Made by a program: the position numbers and the translations under genes
The notes under the pieces: model-generated
Databases searched by the model: none
Seen by the model: the letters and a program-made list of their open reading frames with translations, nothing else
Told to the model about the DNA's origin: nothing
IMG/VR virus record: IMGVR_UViG_3300025889_000974
Span: 1 to 23,435 of that record
Origin: a virus
Length of the DNA stretch: 23,435 nucleotides
Direction: 5' to 3' (one strand)
Shown: positions 8,273-14,329 of the stretch, one piece after another
Layout: each line of letters starts with the position of its first letter
Numbering within the stretch: the first letter of the stretch is position 1

Positions 8273-8329
8273 ACTCGCACCGACTGGCCTAGCAGACGTA
8301 GTAGAGACGGTGTGAGTTGGTGCTACTAC
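8273..8329 (+). promoter_or_regulatory. structured mRNA leader with competing stems
   Basis: Three pairings can form and exclude each other. 8273-8282 (ACTCGCACCG) pairs with 8308-8317 (CGGTGTGAGT), 10 bp with one G-U. 8277-8284 (GCACCGAC) pairs with 8316-8323 (GTTGGTGC), 8 bp with one G-U. 8298-8304 (GTAGTAG) pairs with 8323-8329 (CTACTAC), 7 bp. The first and third interleave in a pseudoknot order. The region ends two bases before the GGAG ribosome site of the gene at 8343, so folding could affect its translation. No known riboswitch class is recognised. Confidence 0.4.
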
Positions 8330-8342
8330 ACGGAGATATTCA

Positions 8343-8744
8343 ATGGCGAATACAACCTTTTCAGGTCCAGTAACCTCACAAAACGGCTTCATCGGTGACG
8401 TCACCGGTAACATCACGGGCACCGTTACGGGCACCGTTGTTCAGCCAGTCTCGGCTGTTGCTGCTGCCGGTACTAACCTCGCAACTGCCGCAGCCCTTTC
8501 GAATGGCGTTAACGTCGTTTCGGGCGCTGATGGCACCAAGGGTGTCAAGCTGCCGACGGCTGTCGCCGGTACAACTATTACGGTTTATAGCTCGGCTGCT
8601 ACTAACGGTCTGGTTGTCTATGCGAACACCAGCGACACCATTAACGGTTCGGCTTCGGTGACCATGGAAGGTCAGACTTGGCTTCAGTGCATTGCGACCA
8701 CGGACGCTGTTTGGCTGACAACGATCTTCACTGCTAACACCTAA
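8343..8744 (+). CDS. putative head fibre/decoration protein
   Basis: A 133-residue protein behind CGGAG at the end of the structured leader. The N-terminus has the motif FSGPVTSQNGFIGDVTG, a short repeat-like segment (GDVTGNITGTVTGTV) often found at the start of phage head fibres and surface proteins. The remainder is Ala/Thr/Val/Gly-rich with alternating beta-strand pattern and almost no charge. No membrane segment is predicted. Position after the capsid and composition point to a virion surface role; the exact role is not known. Confidence 0.6.
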   Translation: MANTTFSGPVTSQNGFIGDVTGNITGTVTGTVVQPVSAVAAAGTNLATAAALSNGVNVVSGADGTKGVKLPTAVAGTTITVYSSAATNGLVVYANTSDTINGSASVTMEGQTWLQCIATTDAVWLTTIFTANT

Positions 8745-8772
8745 TCGGTAACCCTTTAGAAGGAGAAATCCG

Positions 8773-9081
8773 ATGGCAATGCAGACAGACGTCAAATCCA
8801 CTAAGCCGCTGGCTTCGACGGGGTTCTTTAAGACGCAGGCTGACAACGACATGTCGTTTCGTTCCCGTATTAAAGGCATTTATGCCTCTTGCGGTGCGTC
8901 GGCTGGTTCGGTTGTTATTTCTGATGGTAATGGTGGCAGCACGCTGTTCACTATGGCTACCCCGACGGCAGCCAGCACTGGCTACGTGTATATCATTCTC
9001 CCGGATCAAGGCATCCTTGCAGAAAACGGTTTGTATGGTACGGTGACTAACACTGCTTCCGTAACCATTTTCTATGGGTGA
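8773..9081 (+). CDS. small putative virion surface protein
   Basis: A 102-residue protein behind AGAAGGAGAAA. It reads as a compact beta-rich domain: RIKGIYASCG, SVVISDGNGGSTLFTM, GYVYIILPDQGI and TVTNTASVTIFYG are alternating strands. This resembles small phage capsid-associated proteins with an Ig-like or jelly-roll-like fold, but no family is certain. It stands between another putative decoration protein and the glycosyltransferase, making it one possible target of that enzyme (inference). Confidence 0.6.
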   Translation: MAMQTDVKSTKPLASTGFFKTQADNDMSFRSRIKGIYASCGASAGSVVISDGNGGSTLFTMATPTAASTGYVYIILPDQGILAENGLYGTVTNTASVTIFYG

Positions 9082-9084
9082 TAT

Positions 9085-9819
9085 ATGCACGCGCAAAAAA
9101 GCTACGATCTGTCCGGTAAGAGCCTCTTCATCGCTCTTCCGGCCTATGACTTCAAAGTTTCGCTGAAGCTGGCGGTTTCGCTGGCTAAATTCTCACGCGC
9201 TTCTGCGGAGCATGGGATTGATATCCAGATAGGGAGCATCTGCGGATGCTCTGTGGTATCACGGGCTCGTAACCTTTTGGCGAAGGACATGTTGGAGTCG
9301 AAGTGCGACTATTTGTTGTTCATCGACTCCGACATTAATTTTGAACCCGACGACATCTTCCGCCTTATGGCGTGGGGCACAGACCCCAAGAAGGGTATCG
9401 TCGCGGCAGTTCCGCGTACGCGGAATGAAAGCAAAGTCTACATCGCTACGCTCGATTATGACGAGAATGGGGACCTTACCATGAACGGTATGGGCCTTGT
9501 TCGTGCAAAGCGCGTGGCAACTGCCTTTATGTTGGTGCGTCGTGAGGTCTTTGAGACCCTCGAGAACGAGCACCCGGAGTGGGCTTATTATGATTCGAAA
9601 ACTGATCGCACGCTTTCGTGCATGTTTGACTTCGAGCTCTCGGAAGAAGGCTACATCGGAGAAGATTTCCTGTTCTGTGACCGTGTCCGGAGTCACGGCT
9701 TCGAAGTCTGGATCGACCCAACCATAACCCTCGGCCACATGGGCGTGCAGGAATATGTCGGTAACTACGGCAACGATGTCCTGTACCCGATGGTGGTGCC
9801 TAACCAGAAGGTGGCGTGA
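9085..9819 (+). CDS. GT-A family glycosyltransferase
   Basis: A 244-residue protein with the core signs of a GT-A (family 2-like) nucleotide-sugar glycosyltransferase. LFIALPAYDF (14-23) is the first strand; YLLFIDSDINF (76-86) carries the metal-binding DxD motif (D81-S82-D83). TAFMLVRREVFE (146-157) matches the acceptor-side segment, GEDFLFCDR (192-200) the catalytic ED region, and LGHMG (216-220) supplies a His typical of metal binding. No signal peptide or membrane segment, so it acts in the cytoplasm. It starts three bases after the previous stop with only a weak ribosome site, suggesting coupled translation. The position inside the head genes suggests sugar addition to virion proteins; modification of host glycans is the alternative. 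Confidence 0.85.
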   Translation: MHAQKSYDLSGKSLFIALPAYDFKVSLKLAVSLAKFSRASAEHGIDIQIGSICGCSVVSRARNLLAKDMLESKCDYLLFIDSDINFEPDDIFRLMAWGTDPKKGIVAAVPRTRNESKVYIATLDYDENGDLTMNGMGLVRAKRVATAFMLVRREVFETLENEHPEWAYYDSKTDRTLSCMFDFELSEEGYIGEDFLFCDRVRSHGFEVWIDPTITLGHMGVQEYVGNYGNDVLYPMVVPNQKVA

Positions 9820-9820
9820 T

Positions 9821-10312
9821 ATGGCTCGTAAACGGATAAAACGATACGATGATGGTGGCGAGATTATCGTCACTGGTAAGCGCGAAAACGAAGTCATGCC
9901 ATTTGAGGGGCTATCCCGGGAGCGCATGATGCGTGCTGCTGCTTCGGGTGCTGATGCAGGTGGCGGAGGCGGAAGCGGCATCGGGATTATGGGTAACGCT
10001 CGTAATCAGCTTGGTGTTGGTAAGACCTATTCCCCTGTCGGTAAAGTTTATGGCCCGCGCTACACTGGCGACGGCTTCAGCGTGAGCGGTGGATATAACC
10101 CCAAGAGCAAAGTTGTCGGCGGACGTTACCAAGAAGAAGGCTTTTCTGCTGGTTTGGGCTATGATCCGCGCCGTAAATATGTCGGTGGCGATGTGTCGTT
10201 CAGCTTCAAAAAGGGCGGCAACGCCAAGAAAATGGCTAAGGGCGGCTCAACGGCCTCCAAGCGCGCTGATGGCATCGCCCAAAAGGGCAAAACGAAAGGG
10301 CGCATGGTCTAA
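9821..10312 (+). CDS. basic protein with tandem beta repeats and C-terminal KGKT box
   Basis: 163 residues, starting at the ATG one base after the glycosyltransferase stop; an in-frame ATG 66 bases upstream lies inside that gene. Residues 42-58 are a Gly-rich linker. Residues 80-101 and 102-123 are a perfect-length 22-residue tandem repeat, RY-x3-GFS-x3-GY-x-P-x2-K-x-VGG, with alternating strand character. The C-terminus (138-163) is MAKGGSTASKRADGIAQKGK followed by TKGRMV, a box shared with the genes at 10820 and 11500. It is strongly basic. Function is unknown; a virion or DNA-associated role is inferred from the cluster. Confidence 0.75.
   Translation: MARKRIKRYDDGGEIIVTGKRENEVMPFEGLSRERMMRAAASGADAGGGGGSGIGIMGNARNQLGVGKTYSPVGKVYGPRYTGDGFSVSGGYNPKSKVVGGRYQEEGFSAGLGYDPRRKYVGGDVSFSFKKGGNAKKMAKGGSTASKRADGIAQKGKTKGRMV
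10058..10189 (+). repeat. 66-base tandem repeat, two copies, in coding sequence
   Basis: Two adjacent 66-base units (10058-10123 and 10124-10189) encode two 22-residue repeats of the gene starting at 9821. The protein pattern is well kept (R, Y, G, F, S, G, Y, P, K, V, G, G at matching sites) while the bases have diverged, so the duplication is old and selected at the protein level. Confidence 0.7.
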
Positions 10313-10572
10313 TGGCTAAGTCTCCTGCTTGGACTCGTAAAGAGGGCAAAAATCCCACTGGTGGGCTGAATGCTAAAGGTCGTGCCTCGGCCAAAAAGCA
10401 GGGGATGAACCTGAAGCCCCCCGTATCAGCTAAGCAAGCCAAAAAGTCTCCCAAGGCGGCTGCGCGGCGCAAGTCATTTTGCGCCCGCATGTCCGGGATG
10501 CCGGGCCCGATGAAGGACGAGAAGGGTCGGCCAACGCGCAAGGCCCTCTCGCTGCGTAAGTGGGACTGCTAG
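10312..10572 (+). CDS. small basic conserved phage protein (possibly DUF6321)
   Basis: 86 residues, coupled by TAATG. About 24 are Lys/Arg and only 4 Asp/Glu. Conserved blocks are AWTRKEGKNPTGGLNAKGRA (6-25), GMNLKPP (31-37) and KSFCARMSGMPGPMKDEKGR followed by PTRKALSLRKW. I recognise this pattern from many phage genomes and associate it with the family named DUF6321; that name is from memory and unverified. No catalytic motif is visible. The charge suggests nucleic-acid binding or a place inside the capsid, which is inference. Confidence 0.8.
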   Translation: MAKSPAWTRKEGKNPTGGLNAKGRASAKKQGMNLKPPVSAKQAKKSPKAAARRKSFCARMSGMPGPMKDEKGRPTRKALSLRKWDC

Positions 10573-10573
10573 G

Positions 10574-10816
10574 ATGGAGATGCTGGTATGGAACATCATT
10601 CTCAGTGGGATCGTTGCGGTGCTTGGCTTCATGGTGAAGGGTAAGTTCGATGAACTCGACCGTCTTGGCATCTTGCTCAACAAAACCCGGGAAGAGGTGG
10701 CGCGTGACCACGTCACACGTGCGGAAGTCAATCAAACGCTCGATAAACTCGCAGAGCGCATCGACAAGAGCATCCAACGCTTGGAAGCCAAGCTGGATGA
10801 TATGAGGAAAGGCTGA
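10574..10816 (+). CDS. small membrane-anchored coiled-coil protein
   Basis: 80 residues. Residues ~4-21 (LVWNIILSGIVAVLGFMV) form one hydrophobic segment at the N-terminus, followed by Lys and a coiled coil (25-78) with regular heptads. The start may be the ATG at 10574 or the one at 10580, the latter having AGGA at better spacing. The layout (one N-terminal membrane helix, helical outer part) resembles short inner-membrane spanins or holin-associated proteins, but it is shorter than usual spanins and no partner lipoprotein is seen. A virion or ejection-related membrane protein is equally possible. Confidence 0.7.
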   Translation: MEMLVWNIILSGIVAVLGFMVKGKFDELDRLGILLNKTREEVARDHVTRAEVNQTLDKLAERIDKSIQRLEAKLDDMRKG

Positions 10817-10819
10817 GAA

Positions 10820-11500
10820 ATGATTAGCTCAAAGAAACTTGGCCGCATGGTCACCGCCGATGTCGATAAGGCGTTGGCGAACATTGGCTCTGCGAAGCCG
10901 GAGATGAAGGACACAGGGGAACTGAAAGCTGCCGTCGCGCCCAAGAAGGCTGAGACGTTTGCTGAAGCGTTCCGTGCTGCTCGCAAGGAAGGCAAAAAGA
11001 CTTTTTCATGGGCTGGTAAGCCGGGTACGACGTTTACCACTGATATGGCTGGTGAAGGCGCGAAGCGTCGGGCATCTACTCGTTCCTCGGGCTCTAAAAC
11101 TGGTAGTGGTTCATCTTCAACTTCTAGCTCGCCGGTTGCGGACTTTTACACCAGCCAATACTCAAAAGTTAAAGGTAACGCAGCGAACATTCAGGGCGCT
11201 GGGCCTATGGCTACGGGTAAAAATAACGATAAGTCGTCCGATAAATCGGTGGCTAAACTCGGATCGCCAGTAAATGCGGGTCGTTCAAAAGGGTTTTTGT
11301 CGCGGCTTTTTACGAAAAGCGCAGATTCAGATTTTGCTAAATCCCAAGAACGGAAATACGGCAAGCGCACTCCGCTTCTTCTTGTTGGTGAAGAAGCCCG
11401 TGAAGCCAATCGCAAGCAAGGCACTATTGGTGGCAAAGCCAAGGGCGGTAAGATCGACGGTTGCGCCGTTCGCGGCAAGACCCGTGCAGGGCGTAAATAA
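10820..11500 (+). CDS. modular basic protein with two conserved phage peptide boxes
   Basis: 226 residues. Residues 45-76 hold the box ETFAEAFRAARKEGKKTFSW continuing GKPGTTFTTDM, an amphipathic helix plus beta-hairpin that I recognise as recurring in small phage proteins. Residues ~86-104 are a Ser/Thr-rich linker. The C-terminus (208-226) is KGGKIDGCAVRGKTRAGRK, the DG-x-A-x-x-GKT box also seen in the genes at 9821 and 11500. There is no membrane segment, signal peptide or enzyme motif. The protein looks like short modules on flexible linkers. Function is unknown; the stop overlaps the next start (TAATG). Confidence 0.8.
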   Translation: MISSKKLGRMVTADVDKALANIGSAKPEMKDTGELKAAVAPKKAETFAEAFRAARKEGKKTFSWAGKPGTTFTTDMAGEGAKRRASTRSSGSKTGSGSSSTSSSPVADFYTSQYSKVKGNAANIQGAGPMATGKNNDKSSDKSVAKLGSPVNAGRSKGFLSRLFTKSADSDFAKSQERKYGKRTPLLLVGEEAREANRKQGTIGGKAKGGKIDGCAVRGKTRAGRK

Positions 11501-12363
11501 TGCCTAGCACGAGCGCCAAACAGGCTAAGTTTATGCGGGCCGTGGCGCACAGCCCGAAGTTTGCGAAGAAGGTTGGTGTGCCGCAGAGTGTTGGGAAGGA
11601 CTTTGAGATGGCCGACAAGAAAAAGGTAAAGAAGTTTGGCGAGGGCGGGTGGGGTATGAAGCTACCTCGCAAGGACGATAGCAGCATTAAAAAATTGCCG
11701 ACGAAGATGTCGCCTAAAGATGAAAGCGGCATCAAAAAGTTGCCAACCAAGATGCCGTCTAAGGATGGCAGCGGGATTAAAAAATTTGACGACGGCGGCG
11801 ACGGTAAAAAGCCAGTTAAAAAACTGAAGGGTCCCGGCCCTGCTAGGCCGTTGGAGTTTCCGATCCGTGGTCGCAGCATCAGCATTCCGCTCGATGAACC
11901 CAAACCGAAGCCACGGAAGATTCCGCCGTCGTCGGGTAATGTAAAGACGACTAAAAATTTTCCCAGTCCTGCACCTGTCAGTTTTGGTAGTGCACGCAAG
12001 TACCGTGAGGACTTGAAGAAGGTTAAAGTATCACCCAGCGAAGGCCGTGTGATTGAAAGCGCAAACCGCTCGGAAGGCGGCGATGGCATGAAGAAAGGTG
12101 GCATGATGAAGAAAGCAACTAAGGCTGGCCGTGCAATGGTCAAGAAGTCGGCTGATACCATGGGCCGTGCAATGGTGAAGAAGGCCGGTGGCGGCAAGTG
12201 CTACGCCAAGGGCGGTTCGGTTTCGGCTCGCGCCGACGGTGTCGCTAAGAAGGGCAAGACTGACACTAAGATGGTCACGATGGCTCGTGGCGGCATGATG
12301 GCTAAGATGACCCCGCGCACTGAATATGGCGGTGTCGAGCGTCGTCGCGGCGGTAAGTGCTAA
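11500..12363 (+). CDS. repeat-containing basic protein with AKGG/GKT box
   Basis: 287 residues, very Lys/Gly-rich. Residues 1-40 (SAKQAKFMRAVAHSPKFAKK, VGVPQSVGKDFEMADK) form a helical box I recognise from the N-termini of many small phage proteins. Residues 58-102 are three 15-residue repeats (KDxSxIKKLPTKMxx type). A Pro-rich disordered middle follows. Residues ~211-232 contain GRAMVKK twice. At 235-259 lies AKGGSVSARADGVAKKGKT, the shared box. The end, GGVERRRGGKC, is Arg/Gly-rich with a terminal Cys. Mostly disordered and basic; likely nucleic-acid or capsid contact (inference). Confidence 0.8.
   Translation: MPSTSAKQAKFMRAVAHSPKFAKKVGVPQSVGKDFEMADKKKVKKFGEGGWGMKLPRKDDSSIKKLPTKMSPKDESGIKKLPTKMPSKDGSGIKKFDDGGDGKKPVKKLKGPGPARPLEFPIRGRSISIPLDEPKPKPRKIPPSSGNVKTTKNFPSPAPVSFGSARKYREDLKKVKVSPSEGRVIESANRSEGGDGMKKGGMMKKATKAGRAMVKKSADTMGRAMVKKAGGGKCYAKGGSVSARADGVAKKGKTDTKMVTMARGGMMAKMTPRTEYGGVERRRGGKC
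11671..11805 (+). repeat. three 45-base tandem repeats in coding sequence
   Basis: Units at 11671-11715, 11716-11760 and 11761-11805 encode KDDSSIKKLPTKMSP, KDESGIKKLPTKMPS and KDGSGIKKFDDGGDG. The first two are nearly identical in protein; the third keeps only the first half. Unit number could vary between related phages. Confidence 0.8.
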
Positions 12364-12641
12364 TGCGCGAGTCTCGGGGTATGGGGATCATGAATCCCTC
12401 TAAAATGCCGAAGGCGAAGACTATTCGTCGGAAGGATAACCCCGACGAGGTAAAGGTCTATGCCAAGGGCGGCGAGTCCAAGGTCAACGAGGCCGGAAAC
12501 TACACGAAGCCCGGTATGCGCAAGTCCCTGTTCGAGTCGATTAAGGCTGGAGGCAAGGGCGGCGCACCGGGTCAGTGGTCAGCCCGCAAGGCACAGATGC
12601 TGGCGATGCAGTACAAGAAGAAGGGTGGGGGCTACAAGTGA
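12363..12641 (+). CDS. small basic conserved phage protein (GQWSARKAQ type)
   Basis: 92 residues from the ATG that overlaps the previous stop (TAATG); an in-frame GTG six bases earlier is less likely. Conserved blocks: MNPSKMPKAKTIRRKDNPDE (10-29), VYAKGG (32-37), KVNEAGNYTKPGMRKSLFES (40-59) and GGKGGAPGQWSARKAQMLAM (63-82), ending YKKKGGGYK. The third and fourth blocks recur almost unchanged in unrelated marine and freshwater phages as far as I recall. Strong conservation with no catalytic motif suggests a structural or binding role. The AKGG box links it to its neighbours. Confidence 0.82.
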   Translation: MRESRGMGIMNPSKMPKAKTIRRKDNPDEVKVYAKGGESKVNEAGNYTKPGMRKSLFESIKAGGKGGAPGQWSARKAQMLAMQYKKKGGGYK

Positions 12642-12892
12642 GCGGACTTGCTAAATCCCAGCAGAGCCTGAAGAATTGGACCAAGCAGAAGTGGCGGACC
12701 AAAAGTGGTAAGCCATCGACGCAAGGGCCCAAGGCGACAGGTGAGCGGTACCTACCTGCAAACGCGATAAAGTCCTTGTCACCTGCTGAATATGCAGCGA
12801 CAACTAAGGCGAAGCGTGAGGGTAAGGCCAAGGGTAAGCAGTTCGTAAAACAGCCCAAAACCATCGCATCGAAGACGAAAAGGTTCAGATGA
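12638..12892 (+). CDS. small basic conserved phage protein (GTG start)
   Basis: 84 residues from a GTG that overlaps the previous stop by four bases (GTGA); the longer frame from 12575 runs inside the previous gene. Conserved pattern: SLKNWTKQKWRTKSGKPSTQ (10-29), TGERYLPANAIKSLSPAEYA (34-53), then KGKQFVKQPKTIASKTKRFR (65-84). I recognise this combination from many phages, usually unannotated. The ATTKAKR and KQFVKQPK parts are basic helices. No enzyme motif. A nucleic-acid-binding or virion-interior role is inferred from charge and neighbours. Confidence 0.8.
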   Translation: MSGLAKSQQSLKNWTKQKWRTKSGKPSTQGPKATGERYLPANAIKSLSPAEYAATTKAKREGKAKGKQFVKQPKTIASKTKRFR

Positions 12893-13170
12893 TGGCACTC
12901 AAACCAGTCGATAAAAAATCCAACCCGGGCTTGGCTAAGCTCCCTACAGACGTGCGTAACAAGATGGGTTATGCTAAGAAGGGTGGCAGCACGAAGTTTA
13001 TCCAGAAGGCAATCAAGAAGCCCGGCGCTCTTCACGAGCAGATGGGTGTACCCAAGGGTAAGAAAATTCCGGCTAAGGCGCTTGCTAAAGCAGCTAAGGC
13101 CCCCGGTAAGCTCGGTCAGCGCGCTCGGTTTGCGCAGTTGCTGAAGGGCTTCAAAAAAGGGAAGAAGTAA
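12889..13170 (+). CDS. small basic conserved phage protein (KKPGALHEQMGVP type)
   Basis: 93 residues; ATGATG gives two possible starts (12889 or 12892), overlapping the previous stop. Blocks: GYAKKGGSTKF (27-37, an AKGG variant), FIQKAIKKPGALHEQMGVPK (37-56) and KLGQRARFAQLLKGFKKGKK (74-93). The second and third blocks are a recurring pair in small phage proteins, with a helix-turn-helix-like feel but no proven DNA-binding fold. It is extremely Lys-rich (long runs of AKA/KAAK). It closes the run of basic genes, with the adaptor gene following at once. Confidence 0.8.
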   Translation: MMALKPVDKKSNPGLAKLPTDVRNKMGYAKKGGSTKFIQKAIKKPGALHEQMGVPKGKKIPAKALAKAAKAPGKLGQRARFAQLLKGFKKGKK

Positions 13171-13878
13171 GTGACGACATCCGGCACCTCAACATTCAAC
13201 CTTAACCTGAATGAACTGTTTGAAGAAGCCTTCGAGCGGTGTGGTGCCGAGATGCGCACGGGCTATGACTTTCGCACAGCACGGCGTAGCCTTAACTTAC
13301 TGACAATCGAGTGGGCCAATAAGGGCATTAACCTCTGGACGCTTGAGCAAGGCACAATTGCCATGGTGCAAGGGCAGATCACGTATAACTTGCCGGTGGA
13401 CACCATCGACCTGTTTGACCACGTGATCCGTACGCAGACGGGCCAAGCGCAGACGGACATCAATATCAACCGCATTAGCGCGGATACCTACCTCACGATC
13501 CCGAACAAAAATGCTCAAGGGCGACCTATTCAGGTATGGATTAACCGCCAATCGGGTGCGCAAAACCCAGCAAGTATCCAGTATCCGACGATTAACGTGT
13601 GGCCTGCTCCGGATCAGAACAACTACTACACTTTCGTGTATTTTCGCCTCCGCCGTATTCAGGACGCGGGAACCGGTGTGACGACGCAGGACATCCCGTT
13701 CCGTATGCTGCCGCCGCTTGTAGCTGGCTTGGCTTATTACTTGTCGCTCAAAATCCCCGGTGCGACTGAACGCTCTGCAATGCTGAAAGCGATGTATGAC
13801 GAGGCTTGGCAGCAGGCTTCGGACGAAGACCGTGAAAAGGCACCGTTGCGCTTAGCGCCACGGCAGATGTTCTACTAA
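13171..13878 (+). CDS. head-tail adaptor-like neck protein
   Basis: 235 residues from a GTG directly after the previous stop, preceded by GGGAAGAAG. The N-terminal helices (NELFEEAFERCGAEMRTGYD, FRTARRSLNLLTIEWANKGI) and the beta part (VQGQITYNLPVDTIDLFDHV) match the helical-bundle-plus-strands pattern of podovirus neck adaptors (P22 gp4 / SU10 adaptor-like). FRLRRIQDAG and PLVAGLAYYLSLKIPG form the later part. Adaptors seal the portal after packaging and carry the tail. The family name is inferred from pattern and position, and a T7 gp11-like role is an alternative. Confidence 0.75.
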   Translation: MTTSGTSTFNLNLNELFEEAFERCGAEMRTGYDFRTARRSLNLLTIEWANKGINLWTLEQGTIAMVQGQITYNLPVDTIDLFDHVIRTQTGQAQTDININRISADTYLTIPNKNAQGRPIQVWINRQSGAQNPASIQYPTINVWPAPDQNNYYTFVYFRLRRIQDAGTGVTTQDIPFRMLPPLVAGLAYYLSLKIPGATERSAMLKAMYDEAWQQASDEDREKAPLRLAPRQMFY

Positions 13879-13887
13879 GGAGGGGCC

Positions 13888-14328
13888 GTGCCTAACAGGT
13901 TCGCCTCTGGTAAATATGCGATCTCCCAGTGTGATCGCTGTGGCTTTCGGTACAAGCTGAAAGAGTTGAAGTCGCTCGTCATCAAGACAAAGAACATCAA
14001 CATCCTCGTTTGCCCCACTTGCTGGGAACCAGATCAGCCGCAGCTTCAACTGGGTATGTACCCGGTTGATGACCCACAGGCTATTCGCAATCCACGTCCT
14101 GATACGACCTACTGGCAGGCTGGTTTGACGGGTATTCGCACGCAACCAAACACGCTCCCAACCGAGGATGTAGACGCTTTTGGCACCCCGTCTGGAGGTA
14201 GCCGTGTTATCCATTGGGGCTGGGACCCAGTGGGCTTTCAAAATCCCTTGGGTTTATGGGGTCTTCCTGATACATTAGTAGCCAATGGTCAGGTTGGTAC
14301 GGTAACTATTCAGACGACGGAGAACTAA
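13888..14328 (+). CDS. zinc-ribbon protein of the neck region
   Basis: 146 residues from a GTG with a strong site (AAGGAGGGG). C15-x2-C18 (CDRC) and C42-x2-C45 (CPTC) form a four-Cys zinc ribbon with KLKELKSLVIKTKNINILV between. The C-terminal half is Gly/Pro/Thr-rich with IHWGWDPVGFQNPLGLWGLP and ends in a strand. No enzyme motif is seen. Genes of this type recur between adaptor genes in environmental podoviruses. A small structural protein whose metal site stabilises the fold is likely; DNA contact is possible. Confidence 0.8.
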   Translation: MPNRFASGKYAISQCDRCGFRYKLKELKSLVIKTKNINILVCPTCWEPDQPQLQLGMYPVDDPQAIRNPRPDTTYWQAGLTGIRTQPNTLPTEDVDAFGTPSGGSRVIHWGWDPVGFQNPLGLWGLPDTLVANGQVGTVTIQTTEN

Positions 14329-14329
14329 T

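Noticed and set aside
8273-8330. Possible tRNA in the intergenic structure
   Set aside because: Paired arms do not form a cloverleaf; there is no T-loop GTTCRA, no proper anticodon arm and no CCA end.
9755-9820. Upstream in-frame start for the gene at 9821
   Set aside because: The extra 22 residues lie in the glycosyltransferase frame and are Trp/Arg/Cys-rich, unlike the family; the start one base after the stop is more likely.
9259-9981. 240-codon antisense open frame over the glycosyltransferase
   Set aside because: Lies across two clear + strand genes, including the DxD motif region, and has low-complexity Pro/Ala start and no family resemblance.
11671-11805. CRISPR-like direct repeats
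   Set aside because: Units are directly adjacent, 45 bases long and in frame, so they are protein repeats.
12575-12637. Upstream in-frame ATG for the gene at 12638
   Set aside because: Would overlap the previous gene by over 60 bases; the conserved part begins after the GTG that overlaps its stop.
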